A stretch of 64,000 nucleotides of DNA, taken from NCBI RefSeq assembly GCF_042466415.1, contig NZ_JAXHCH010000002.1, forward strand, positions 2,604,001 to 2,668,000, written 5' to 3'. Shown one piece after another: positions 34,480 through 43,858 of the stretch. Position 1 is the first letter of the stretch. Every line of letters starts with the position of its first letter. Under the pieces are notes generated by a model. That model had not been told where the DNA came from. It worked only from the letters and a program-made list of their open reading frames with translations, and did no database searches. Source of the stretch: Albirhodobacter sp042466415 (lineage in GTDB: Bacteria > Pseudomonadota > Alphaproteobacteria > Rhodobacterales > Rhodobacteraceae). The translations under genes were made by a program, and so were the position numbers.

Positions 34480-35106
34480 TCAATCGACGATGGTCGCCTC
34501 GGTGGCCGCACGCAACTCCGTCTCGGTGACCCCTTCCGCGCATTCGACGATTTTGAGGCCGCCCTCCACCACATCCAGAACCCCGAGATTGGTGATGATG
34601 CGGTTGACCACGGATTTCCCCGTGAGCGGCAAGGTGCAGGCCTTTAGAACCTTGCTCTCTCCATGTTTATTCGTGTGATCCATCACCACGACAACACGGC
34701 CGACCCCCGCGACGAGATCCATCGCGCCGCCCATGCCCTTGACGAGCTTGCCCGGGATCATCCAGTTCGCAAGATCGCCATTCTCGGCGACTTCCATCGC
34801 GCCCAAAATCGCCATTGCAATCTTGCCGCCACGGATCATGCCGAACGACGTCGCGCTATCGAAATACGCGGTATTGGGCAATTCGGTGATGGTCTGTTTG
34901 CCGGCGTTGATCAGGTCAGGATCTTCGGTGCCGGCGATCGGGAAGGGGCCCATGCCGAGCATTCCGTTTTCGGATTGCAAGGTGACGCTGACGCCTTCGG
35001 GGATGAAGTTGGGCACTAAGGTCGGGATGCCGATGCCGAGATTGACATAGGTGCCGTTTTCCAATTCGAGCGCGGCACGTGCCGCCATCTGGTTACGATC
35101 CCACAT
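34480..35106 (-). CDS. scoB: 3-oxoacid CoA-transferase subunit B
   Basis: The beta subunit, 208 residues, of succinyl-CoA:3-ketoacid CoA transferase, which activates acetoacetate with succinyl-CoA. The catalytic glutamate sits in the conserved SENGMLGMGP motif (about residue 47), preceded by NLGIGIPTLVPNF. GGAMDLVAGVGRVVVVMDH is also typical. The start overlaps the scoA stop (TAATG), coupling the two subunits in equal amounts. Confidence 0.95.
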   Translation of the reverse strand: MWDRNQMAARAALELENGTYVNLGIGIPTLVPNFIPEGVSVTLQSENGMLGMGPFPIAGTEDPDLINAGKQTITELPNTAYFDSATSFGMIRGGKIAMAILGAMEVAENGDLANWMIPGKLVKGMGGAMDLVAGVGRVVVVMDHTNKHGESKVLKACTLPLTGKSVVNRIITNLGVLDVVEGGLKIVECAEGVTETELRAATEATIVD

Positions 35107-35804
35107 TATTTTGCCTCCCGAACGGTGCGCTGTTCGATCCGTTTTTCGTGATCGCCTTGGATCAGGCGGTGCACATAAATTCCGGGCAGATGGATGTGAT
35201 CGGGATCAAGGCTGCCGACGGGCACAATCTCCTCGACCTCCATGATGCAGATCTTGCCGCACATCGCGGCAGGGGGATTGAAGTTGCGCGCGGTTTTGCG
35301 GAAAATCGCATTGCCGGTTTCATCCGCCTTCCACGCTTTCACAATCGAGATATCTGCGAAGATACCTTCTTCGAGAATATAGGTCTCGCCGTTGAAATCG
35401 CGGTGATCTTTCCCTTCTGCAATCACGGTGCCCACGCCGGTTTTCGTATAGAAACCTGGAATGCCGCAGCCGCCCGACCGCATCCGTTCCGCCAATGTGC
35501 CTTGCGGATTGAACTCGAGTTCGAGCTCGCCCGACAGGTATTGCCGCATGAATTCCGCGTTCTCGCCAACATAGGACGAGATCATCTTCTTGATCTGGCG
35601 CGTATCGAGAAGCTTCCCGAGACCGAATCCGTCTACGCCGCAGTTGTTCGATGCTATCGTCAGATCTTTCACACCGCTTTCGACCAAGGCGTCGATTAAC
35701 AACTCCGGAATGCCGCAGAGGCCAAATCCGCCTGCGGCAATCATCATTCCGTCGTCCAGCAACCCGTCGAGGGCCGCGGATGCGGAAGGGTAAATTTTAG
35801 TCAT
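35106..35804 (-). CDS. scoA: 3-oxoacid CoA-transferase subunit A
   Basis: The alpha subunit, 232 residues, with the conserved GGFGLCGIPELLIDAL and NNCGVDGFGLGKL motifs near the N-terminus and the GTLAERMRSGGCGIPGFYTKTGVGT segment in the middle. The ATG at 35804 follows GGGAGG at ideal spacing; an in-frame start at 35834 has no such site. Together with scoB it forms a two-gene operon for ketone-body or polyhydroxybutyrate-derived acetoacetate use. Confidence 0.95.
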   Translation of the reverse strand: MTKIYPSASAALDGLLDDGMMIAAGGFGLCGIPELLIDALVESGVKDLTIASNNCGVDGFGLGKLLDTRQIKKMISSYVGENAEFMRQYLSGELELEFNPQGTLAERMRSGGCGIPGFYTKTGVGTVIAEGKDHRDFNGETYILEEGIFADISIVKAWKADETGNAIFRKTARNFNPPAAMCGKICIMEVEEIVPVGSLDPDHIHLPGIYVHRLIQGDHEKRIEQRTVREAK

Positions 35805-35967
35805 AGAAGCCTCCCTAATGCTCTGCGCAGACACTGACGCGCGGTAAAGCGTCTGTCAATCGCTGCGCTGCAGCAATGCTCTTCTCGCAGAGAACTGGCG
35901 AAGGGACGGTTTTGTAAACTTCTTGTTAACCTTAAGGAGGCAAGGTGAGAGGGCGAATGAGGCTGAG

Positions 35968-37221
35968 ATGGATGGACGGAATTTGTTTTCTCACCCTACC
36001 CCCTTCACCCCCACCCCTAAGGAAGAAGACGATATATCCGTCTTGCGCCTCATTCGCTCCCGAAGGGTTGGCCCTTCGACATTTCACAAATTGATCGCTC
36101 AATACGGATCAGTCGCCGCTGCGCTGGAGATGTTGCCACATGTCGCCGCCGCGGCCGGCGCACAGGATTATGCCCTGTGCTCGATTGATGCCGCGCGGGC
36201 CGAGTTGGATGCAGGCCGTGCATTGGGCGCGACCTTTGTTCAATGGGGCTCGCCGAACTATCCCACCTTGCTGCGCGAGATACCCGATCCACCGCCTGCG
36301 CTGTGGATGATCGGCGATATTAAATTGCTAACGCGTCTTTGCGTGGCGGTCGTGGGCGCACGCGCGGCGAGCGGCCTCGGCATTCGAATGACACGGAAGA
36401 TCGCGCAGGAATTGGGCGAGGCCGGTTGTGTCATCGTGTCTGGGCTGGCGAAAGGTGTGGATTGCGCGGCGCATGAAGCTGCTCTGGAAACGGGCACGAT
36501 CGCGGTGCAGCCCTGCGGACTGGATGTCCTCTATCCCCGTGAAACAGAGAAATTGGCAAGGGACATTGCCGAAAAAGGGCTTCGACTATCAGAACATCCC
36601 ATCGGCATGGCGCCGCGGGCGCAGAGTTTTCTCGCACGGAACCGGATTATTTCGGGGCTGTCGCGCGCGCTGGTTGTGACGGAAGCATCGTCGCGGTCGG
36701 GCGCTTTGAACGCGGCGCGTCATGCGAGCGATCAGGGGCGCGAAGTCATGGCCGTTCCAGGCCACCCGTTCGAGCCGCGCGCGGCGGGGTGCAACATCCT
36801 GATCCGCGACGGTGCGGCGTTGATTCGGGGAGGACGAGATGTCTTGGAGGGGCTGGCCGCGGCCGGGGTTAGCTTGCCGCATGATCCTGAGCCCCGCGCG
36901 CTAATCCTTCCGCAAACGCCGCGCCAAGGGCGCGCGCGTCATGAAACCGTGACCGAAGCCGCGACGCCGGATAGGGTCGCGCACTTTGCACACTGCGACG
37001 CGGAGCTGCCTCCGCCGCAAACCCAAACGGCACCCCCCGAACTTGACGAGCTTGCACTTGTTGAGTGGATTCTCGGGGCTTTGCAGGCTGGGCCAGTTCA
37101 AGAGGATGAGCTATTCCTGCGCTGTCCCGCGCCAACGAACCTGTGTTTGCAAGCGATCTCTGTCCTCGAATTGGAGGGCGAGATCGTGCGTGAGGCGGGT
37201 GGACAATTGCGGGCGCTGTGA
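35968..37221 (+). CDS. dprA: DNA processing protein DprA
   Basis: DprA loads RecA on incoming single-stranded DNA in transformation and is widely conserved. The 417-residue protein has an N-terminal HhH/SAM-like region (about 25-75, LRLIRSRRVGPSTFHKLIAQYG), the Rossmann domain (about 110-310) with VVGARAASGLG, SGLAKGVDCAAHEAAL and EHPIGMAPRAQSFLARNRIISGL, and a C-terminal winged-helix domain (about 355-415). The ATG at 35968 is chosen because the preceding in-frame residues look non-coding. It is divergent from scoAB. Confidence 0.94.
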   Translation: MDGRNLFSHPTPFTPTPKEEDDISVLRLIRSRRVGPSTFHKLIAQYGSVAAALEMLPHVAAAAGAQDYALCSIDAARAELDAGRALGATFVQWGSPNYPTLLREIPDPPPALWMIGDIKLLTRLCVAVVGARAASGLGIRMTRKIAQELGEAGCVIVSGLAKGVDCAAHEAALETGTIAVQPCGLDVLYPRETEKLARDIAEKGLRLSEHPIGMAPRAQSFLARNRIISGLSRALVVTEASSRSGALNAARHASDQGREVMAVPGHPFEPRAAGCNILIRDGAALIRGGRDVLEGLAAAGVSLPHDPEPRALILPQTPRQGRARHETVTEAATPDRVAHFAHCDAELPPPQTQTAPPELDELALVEWILGALQAGPVQEDELFLRCPAPTNLCLQAISVLELEGEIVREAGGQLRAL

Positions 37222-37312
37222 CGCGGGTCTCCCGACGGGTTCGCCCCCCAACTCGCGCGGCGGGTTTGCGATGCGCGGATATCACGTCTATGTCTTGCGG
37301 ATGCGACGCACA

Positions 37313-37341
37313 TTGACATTCCCCCCTTGTGGGCCACATGT
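37313..37341 (+). promoter_or_regulatory. Possible sigma-70 promoter of topA
   Basis: A perfect -35 hexamer TTGACA at 37313-37318 is followed 17 bases later by ACATGT, a poor -10. It lies 67 bases upstream of the topA start, in a gap of 163 bases after dprA. Confidence 0.3.
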
Positions 37342-37384
37342 TCCGCGCCCAAAGCATCAGTTCTGCGTGTATTGAGAGGAAGTC

Positions 37385-40165
37385 ATGGCCGTCGTCGTCG
37401 TCGAATCCCCCGCCAAGGCCAAGACAATTAACAGTTATCTTGGGTCCAATTACACCGTTCTGGCCTCGTTTGGTCACGTTCGCGACCTTCCTCCCAAGGA
37501 TGGCTCGGTCGATACCGAGCATGAGTTTGACATGAAATGGGAGATCGCGACCGATAGCAAAAAGCATATCAAGGCGATCACCGATGCGTTGAAAGACGAT
37601 GACGAATTGATCCTCGCGACCGACCCTGATCGCGAGGGAGAGGCCATTTCGTGGCATTTGCAGGAAGCGTTGGCGTCCAAACTGAAAAATAAGAAGGTCT
37701 CTCGCGTGACCTTCAACGCGATCACCAAACCCGCGATTTTGGAGGCAATGAAGCATCCGCGCGAGGTTGATACCGCGCTGGTCGAGGCCTATCTCGCCCG
37801 CCGCGCGCTTGATTATCTTGTCGGCTTTAACCTTTCTCCGGTTCTGTGGCGCAAATTGCCGGGCGCGAAGTCGGCAGGTCGCGTGCAATCGGTATGCTTG
37901 CGACTGATCGTTGAGCGCGAGATGGAGATCGAGGCCTTCAACGCGCGTGAATACTGGTCCGTGGTTGCGGGTCTAACGACCCCTCGCGGGGCGAGCTTCG
38001 AGGCGCGATTGACGGCGCTCGGTGGGAAAAAACTCGATAAGTTTGATCTGTCCAGCCAAGTTGAGACAGAAATGGCGGTGAGTGCGGTGTCGACGCGTGC
38101 GCTGACGGTGACCTCTGTTGAGGCCAAGCCGACCACGCGCAACCCTTACCCGCCCTTCATGACGTCAACGCTTCAGCAAGAAGCCAGCCGTAAATTCGGC
38201 ATGGGCGCGAAGGCCTGCATGGCCTCGGCGCAGCGTCTCTATGAAGCGGGCTACATCACCTATATGCGGACGGATGGCATCGATATGGCCCCCGAGGCCG
38301 TGGCGCAGGCGCGTGATGCCATCAAGGATAAGTTCGGCGACAAATATGTCCCCGCCCAGCCGCGTATCTACAAAAATAAGGCCAAGAACGCGCAAGAGGC
38401 GCATGAATGTATCCGTCCAACAGACATGCATCAGGCGCCGTCGGCTCTGAAGCTTTCGGATGATCAGTTCAAGCTTTACGACCTCATCTGGAAGCGCACC
38501 CTCGCATCGCAAATGGCGGCGGCCGTCATGGAGCGTACGACGGTTGATCTGGGGTCAAAGGACGGTCAGGTGGAGCTTCGTGCCACGGGGCAAGTTGTGA
38601 CCTTCGACGGGTTCCTTAAAATTTACGATCAAGGTCGCGATGATGACGAGGGCGAAGATGGCGCGCGTCTGCCGCAGATCATGCAAGGCGAGAAGGTCAC
38701 CTTGGCTGCCGGCCAATACGAGCAAGCCTTTGCAAAGGCGCGCGGCGAGGCGGAGCTGATCGAGACGAGCGGCATCCAGCGCTGTGATGCCGCCGTGATG
38801 GATGCGGCGGCTGCTGTTTACGGTGGCCAGCACTTCACGCAACCGCCCCCCCGCTATACCGAGGCCACCTTGGTAAAACGGATGGAGGAGCTCGGCATCG
38901 GGCGCCCGTCCACCTATGCATCGATCGTGACGACGATTTAGGATCGCGGCTATGTTCTTAAAGACAAGAACCGTCTTGTTCCCGAGGATAAAGGCCGTCT
39001 CGTGACGATCTTCCTGAGCAACTATTTCAGCCGCTATGTCCAATATGATTTCACGGCGGATCTGGAAGACCAGCTTGATGACGTGTCGGCGGGCGAGCGC
39101 GATTACAAAGAGGTGCTTGCGCGCTTCTGGCGTGATTTCTCGGCGGCGATCGCCGAGACGTCCGAGCTAAGAATCACTGAAGTTTTGGAAAAGATCGACG
39201 AAGTTCTGTCGCCGCATCTTTATCCGCCGCGTCCTGACGGATCGAACCCGAAGATTTGTCCGGTGTGCGGTGTGGGCGAGCTTCATTTGAAGACGGCACG
39301 GTCGGGCGGCGCTTTCATCGGCTGCAAGAGCTATCCTGAGTGTCGCTACACGCGCCCGATCTCTGCCCCCGGGGATGGGTCGGCCGCGGCATTAGATGGC
39401 ACCGTCTTGGGTATGGATGAAGGTTTGGAAGTCACATTGCGCGTTGGGCGGTTTGGTCCTTATGTGCAAAAAGGCGAGCCAACCGAGGACGCGCCGAAGC
39501 CGCCGCGTGCATCGCTTCCCAAAGGGTGGGAGCCTGCCGAGCTGACGTTTGATCGCGCACTCGAGTTGCTGTCTTTGCCGCGCGAGATTGGTCCGCACCC
39601 TGAAGATGGCGAGATGATCGAGGCTGCGATTGGCCGTTATGGCCCTTACGTGAAGCACGGGAAGATCTACGCTAACCTCTCGGACGTTGAGGAGGTGTTC
39701 ACCGTCGGGATGAACCGTGCGCTCGTTGTTCTGGCGGAAAAGGCGGCCCGTGGCCCTGGTCGTGGCGCTGCAGCTCAGCCGATCAAGGAGTTGGGCGAGC
39801 ATCCCGATGGCGGTCCGGTTCAGGTGATGCCGGGGCGGTATGGGCCCTATGTCAAATGGGCGAAAGTAAATGCGACTTTGCCTAAAGAGATCGAGCCCGA
39901 AGATATGACGATGGAGCTTGCTCTGCCGTTGATCGAGGCCAAGGCGTCGAAGGGCGGCAAGAAAAAAGCTGCGCCTAAGAAGGCCGCGCCCAAGAAAGCG
40001 CCGGCAAAGGCAGCGGCGGCGAAGAAGCCCGCAGCCAAAAAGCCCGCCGCGAAAGCCGCCACCACGAAGGCCGCCGCTGCGAAGAAACCGGCCGCCAAGA
40101 AAGCAACGGCTGAGAAGGCCGCGCCCAAGGACGTTACCGATAAGGGCGATGATATTCCGTTCTAA
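37385..40165 (+). pseudogene. topA: DNA topoisomerase I, reading frame interrupted by one in-frame amber codon
   Basis: TopA relaxes negative supercoils and is normally essential. The frame encodes a Toprim domain (VVVVESPAKAKTI; TDPDREGEAISWHL), the active-site tyrosine Y293 in YITYMRTDG, and, to the end of the window's homology, LGIGRPSTYASIVTTI; then TAG at 38939-38941 where the family has CAG (Gln) before DRGYV. The same frame continues 407 codons with the rest of the core, a zinc-finger-like CPVC..C..C segment (CPVCGVGELHL, GCKSYPECRY), GRYGPYVKHG repeats, and a Lys/Ala-rich tail (about 855-915). The intact length would be 926 residues. Only this single stop interrupts it; see findings. 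Confidence 0.93.
38939..38941 (+). other. topA: In-frame TAG codon within topA
   Basis: Codon 519 reads TAG between ATT and GAT. A C-to-T change from CAG restores the highly conserved IQDRGY sequence. No frameshift accompanies it, and the flanking codons on both sides match the family. Confidence 0.9.
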
Positions 40166-40185
40166 GCGGCGGATGGTTCAATAAA

Positions 40186-40220
40186 AAAGCCTGCGCAGAT
40201 AACGTGTCTGCGCAGGCTTT
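40186..40220. terminator. Bidirectional terminator between topA and tldD
   Basis: A perfect 14-bp stem, AAAGCCTGCGCAGA at 40186-40199 and TCTGCGCAGGCTTT at 40207-40220, sits between convergent genes; an A-run precedes it (40183-40188) and TTTGTTTTG follows. Confidence 0.88.
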
Positions 40221-40243
40221 GTTTTGTTTGCGACCCTTGCGGT

Positions 40244-41665
40244 TTACTTCGCCGAACCGCCGACGGTCAGGCCCCCGATCATGAGCGTAGGTTGGCCGAC
40301 ACCCACCGGCACCCATTGCCCTGCCTTGCCGCAGTTTCCGATGCCGGGATCCAGCGCCATATCATTGCCGATCGCACGAATCTGACGCATCGCAGTCGGG
40401 CCGTCGCCGATCAAAGTCGCCCCTTTTACCGGCGCGCCGACGACCCCGTTTTTAACGCGGTAGGCCTCTGTGCAGCTGAAGACGAACTTCCCGTTGGTGA
40501 TGTCGACCTGACCGCCGCCGAAGCCAACCGCATAGATGCCGTCTTTCAGGTCCCCAAGGATCTCCTTCGGATCGGCGTCCCCGCCCAGCATATAAGTGTT
40601 GGTCATGCGTGGCATCGGGATATGAGCGTGGCTCTCGCGCCGCCCGTTGCCCGTTGGTTTCACGCCCATCAACCGCGCATTCTGGCGGTCTTGCATGTAG
40701 CCGACGAGAATGCCGTCCTCGATCAAGACGTTTTTTGCCGAGGGCGTGCCTTCATCGTCGAAGGTCAAAGACCCACGGCGATCCGGAAGGGTCCCATCAT
40801 CGAGGACCGTAACGCCACGGGCTGCGACTTGTTGTCCCATCAATCCTGAAAACGCGGAGGATTTCTTGCGATTGAAGTCCCCCTCCAACCCATGGCCAAC
40901 CGCCTCATGAAGCAAGATCCCGGGCCAACCTGCGCCGAGGACGACATCCATTTGCCCTGCTGGCGCTGCCTCAGCCGAGAGGTTCACCAAGGCGATCCGC
41001 AAAGCTTCGCGCGTTTGCGCCTTCCAGTGATCCGGCGTCATCAGCTGCGCCAAACCGTGCCGTCCGCCGCCGCCTGTGCCGCCAGATTCGCGGCGGCCGT
41101 TTTCTTCAACGATCACGGAGACATTCATCCGCGCCATTGGCCGGACATCGGTCATCACCCCGCCCTCCGGTCGCATGATGACAACCTCCTGCAGCGACGC
41201 CGCAACGGTGGCGGACACCTGCACCACGCGCGGGTCCAGATCACGCGCGAAGGCATCAATCTCGCGTAAAAGCTCGATTTTTGCGGGGAAGGGGGCATCC
41301 GACATCGGATCGAGATCGGCATAAAGATGGCGGTTCGTGCCTTGCGGCGCAGGCGCCATGACGCCGCCTCCGTCGCCGACGGCAAGGCGGGCAGTCTGTG
41401 CGGCGCGGGTGATGGCCGATTCGGAGATCTCGGTTGCATGTGCGTAGCCTGCGACTTCTCCGCGCACCGCGCGCAGGCCGAAGCCTTCCGAGGCGTCGTA
41501 AGATGCGTTGCGAAGCCGGCCATCATCGAAGCTCAATGCCTCGGAACGGCGGCGTTCGAGGAACAATTCCCCGTCATCTGCGCCATTTACGGCGGCCTGA
41601 AGGATGGCAAGCGCGCGTCCTTCGTCGATCATGGTCTCGAAGGGGGCGAAGCGTTCATCGGTCAT
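40244..41665 (-). CDS. tldD: Metalloprotease TldD
   Basis: TldD, with TldE/PmbA, forms a zinc protease that trims unfolded or modified peptides such as microcins. The 473-residue protein contains the HEAVGHGLEGD motif (HExxxH) followed by FNRKKSSAFSG, the N-terminal SFDDGRLRNASYDASEGFGLRAV region and the C-terminal GNCGKAGQWVPVGVGQPTLMIGGLTVGG signature. The ATG at 41665 follows AAAGGACT; an open frame further upstream (to 41761) is not conserved in style. It diverges from ctaC. Confidence 0.96.
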   Translation of the reverse strand: MTDERFAPFETMIDEGRALAILQAAVNGADDGELFLERRRSEALSFDDGRLRNASYDASEGFGLRAVRGEVAGYAHATEISESAITRAAQTARLAVGDGGGVMAPAPQGTNRHLYADLDPMSDAPFPAKIELLREIDAFARDLDPRVVQVSATVAASLQEVVIMRPEGGVMTDVRPMARMNVSVIVEENGRRESGGTGGGGRHGLAQLMTPDHWKAQTREALRIALVNLSAEAAPAGQMDVVLGAGWPGILLHEAVGHGLEGDFNRKKSSAFSGLMGQQVAARGVTVLDDGTLPDRRGSLTFDDEGTPSAKNVLIEDGILVGYMQDRQNARLMGVKPTGNGRRESHAHIPMPRMTNTYMLGGDADPKEILGDLKDGIYAVGFGGGQVDITNGKFVFSCTEAYRVKNGVVGAPVKGATLIGDGPTAMRQIRAIGNDMALDPGIGNCGKAGQWVPVGVGQPTLMIGGLTVGGSAK

Positions 41666-41834
41666 GTGCAGTCCTTTGGGCTTGATTCGGAAGGAAAAGC
41701 GGCTTGTTTTCGCACCTTTCGCTTGCGATAGCTCTAGGATATGTTGTCTACCAGCAAACATTCAACGGGGCATTGGTTCGGGAGCCAATGTGCCGTCCGC
41801 GGCCTGACGGTCGTTTAAGGGAACGGGAGTTACT

Positions 41835-42692
41835 ATGCATTTTGCCATGATTCGCCGCGGCTTGGCTGCCGCAACTGTGGCCACCCTCGGCGCTGGGATG
41901 GCTTTCGCTCAGGACGGGATCTCGGTGCCAAGCATCGGGAAGCCGCATGACAAGGGGCTTGGTTTCCAACCTGCCGCGTCGGAGCTGGCTGTCGATCAGC
42001 AGTGGCTCGATCACATGATGCTGGTGTTGATCACCGTCATCACGATCTTCGTCGTCGGCCTGCTGGCTTACGCGATTGTGCGCTTCAACCGCCGCGCAAA
42101 CCCTGTTCCGGCACGGTTTACCCATAACACGCCGATCGAGATCGCTTGGACCATCATTCCGATCGTGATTCTCGTCTTCGTTGGCGCGTTCTCGCTGCCG
42201 ACCCTGTTCAAGCAACAGGAAATTCCTGCAGGTGACATCACGATCAAAGTTACCGGCAACCAGTGGTACTGGAGCTATGAGTACCTCGACGAGGAAGTCA
42301 GCTTCGACGCTCTGATGTTGCCGCGCGAAGATCTGGCAGCTTACGGCTATGCTGAGGATGAATATCTCTTGGCGGTTGATAACGCGGTGATCCTGCCTGT
42401 GAACAAAACCGTTGTGATGGAAGTCACCGGCGCGGACGTGATCCACTCGTGGACCATTCCTGCCTTCGCCGTGAAGCAAGACGCCGTACCAGGCCGGACC
42501 GCCCAGCTGTGGTTCAAGCCAACCATGGAAGGCACATTCTTCGGTCAATGTTCGGAGATCTGCGGCAAAGACCACGCCTACATGCCGATCGCAGTCAAAG
42601 TCGTGAGCCAAGAAGTCTACGACCAGTGGCTCGCGCAGCAGCAAGCGTCCTTGGCGCCTGCCGAGGCTGTGAAGCTCGCTTCGGCTGAGTGA
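41835..42692 (+). CDS. ctaC: Cytochrome c oxidase subunit II
   Basis: The CuA-bearing subunit of aa3-type cytochrome oxidase, 285 residues. A signal peptide (about 1-25, ending GMAFAQ) precedes two membrane helices (about 60-82 and 100-120), the aromatic electron-entry motif GNQWYWSYEY, and the CuA site, FFGQCSEICGKDHAYMPI with two cysteines, histidine and methionine. The ATG at 41835 follows a GGGAG site. Subunit I is not in this window, which is usual because coxA often lies elsewhere in these genomes. Confidence 0.97.
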   Translation: MHFAMIRRGLAAATVATLGAGMAFAQDGISVPSIGKPHDKGLGFQPAASELAVDQQWLDHMMLVLITVITIFVVGLLAYAIVRFNRRANPVPARFTHNTPIEIAWTIIPIVILVFVGAFSLPTLFKQQEIPAGDITIKVTGNQWYWSYEYLDEEVSFDALMLPREDLAAYGYAEDEYLLAVDNAVILPVNKTVVMEVTGADVIHSWTIPAFAVKQDAVPGRTAQLWFKPTMEGTFFGQCSEICGKDHAYMPIAVKVVSQEVYDQWLAQQQASLAPAEAVKLASAE

Positions 42693-42718
42693 AAGCATAG
42701 AGGAGTAGGACGGCGCGC

Positions 42719-43651
42719 ATGACGGATATCAGCACATTTAACGACTCCCGTGAGGGCGACGGGCAATTTGGCGACTATGTCGCCTTGCTCAAGCCGCGTG
42801 TGATGTCGCTAGTGGTGTTCACGGCGCTGGTCGGCTTGATCGTTGCGCCCGGCTCTGTGCATCCGTTCGTCGGTTTTGTTTCCATCTTGTTCATCGCGCT
42901 CGGGGGCGGGGCCTCCGGCGCGCTGAATATGTGGTATGACGCCGATATTGATCGTGTGATGGGCCGGACCAAAGGCCGCCCGATTCCCGCGGGGCGTGTC
43001 TCCGAAGGTGAGGCTCTCGGCTTCGGTCTGGCGCTCTCGGGGATCTCCTGCGTGATGCTGGCGTTGGCCGCCAATGTTTTCGCGGGCCTGTTCCTCGCCT
43101 TCACGATCTTCTTCTACGCGGTCGTCTACACCGTCTGGCTGAAACGCTCGACGCCCCAAAACATCGTCATTGGTGGGGCGGCAGGGGCCTTCCCCCCGAT
43201 GATCGGTTGGGCGGTTGCGACGGGCGGTATCTCCGTCGAATCAGTTCTGATGTTCGCTGTTATCTTCCTGTGGACACCGCCGCACTTCTGGGCGTTGGCG
43301 CTGTTCATGAATGATGACTACACGAAGGCCGGTGTTCCGATGCTTCCGGTTACGCATGGCCGCCGCGTCACGCGCAAGCATATCTTCGGCTACACACTAA
43401 TCCTCGCGCCATTCGCGCTGGCTCTGGCATTCACCTCGATCGGCGGGCCTGCGTATGGCTTGACCGCCGTGATCTTCAATATCCTGTTCATCCGCGGTGG
43501 TTGGGTTATTCTCAAACGCTCGGAAGACGCCGCGAATGCAGATAATTTTGCCGTTGAGCGTCGTTTCTTCAAATTCTCGCTGCTCTACCTGTTCTGCCAT
43601 TTCTCGGCGCTACTGGTCGATGCTGCCCTGCGCGCGACCGGAGTTCTGTAA
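42719..43651 (+). CDS. ctaB: Protoheme IX farnesyltransferase (heme O synthase)
   Basis: CtaB adds a farnesyl chain to protoheme for heme O and, after CtaA, heme A. The 310-residue UbiA-family protein has about eight to nine membrane helices, the first aspartate-rich motif NMWYDADIDRVMGRTKGRPIP and the later HFWALALFMNDDYTKAGVPMLPVTHG motif specific to heme O synthases. It lies 26 bases after ctaC and its stop abuts the next start. Confidence 0.97.
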   Translation: MTDISTFNDSREGDGQFGDYVALLKPRVMSLVVFTALVGLIVAPGSVHPFVGFVSILFIALGGGASGALNMWYDADIDRVMGRTKGRPIPAGRVSEGEALGFGLALSGISCVMLALAANVFAGLFLAFTIFFYAVVYTVWLKRSTPQNIVIGGAAGAFPPMIGWAVATGGISVESVLMFAVIFLWTPPHFWALALFMNDDYTKAGVPMLPVTHGRRVTRKHIFGYTLILAPFALALAFTSIGGPAYGLTAVIFNILFIRGGWVILKRSEDAANADNFAVERRFFKFSLLYLFCHFSALLVDAALRATGVL

Positions 43652-43858
43652 ATGGCCATTACTAAAGATCACGAACTCCACACGCGCCGTTTTGGCCGCA
43701 ACTTGGGCCTTGGCGTTGTTCTTGTAGCCTTCGTCGCTTTGGTCTTTGGCCTGACGATTGTGAAAGTGACCCGTGGTGGAAGCCTGGAAGGCAGCGATCA
43801 TTCCGTGCGCAACTCTCTTCTGCCAGCAGATGCGCCGGCCAGCGGAGCCCCTCAATGA
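43652..43858 (+). CDS. Small membrane protein between ctaB and ctaG
   Basis: A 68-residue protein with one membrane helix (about 18-38, LGLGVVLVAFVALVFGLTIV), an N-terminal cytoplasmic tail with HELHTRRFGRN, and a polar C-terminus. A small gene at this location occurs in many Rhodobacteraceae cox clusters and is often called CoxF-like, but no function is established to my knowledge. It abuts ctaB and overlaps the ctaG start (ATGA), so it is clearly translated within the operon; an assembly or stability role for aa3 oxidase is an inference. Confidence 0.85.
   Translation: MAITKDHELHTRRFGRNLGLGVVLVAFVALVFGLTIVKVTRGGSLEGSDHSVRNSLLPADAPASGAPQ

Noticed and set aside
38939..38941. Pyrrolysine or programmed recoding at the topA amber codon
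   Set aside because: The residue is a conserved Gln in the family, there is no pyrrolysine machinery here and TAG ends ordinary genes in this window.
39002..40165. A separate gene starting with GTG downstream of topA
   Set aside because: It is in the same frame as topA and its sequence continues the topoisomerase core, so it is the second half of the interrupted gene, not an independent one.
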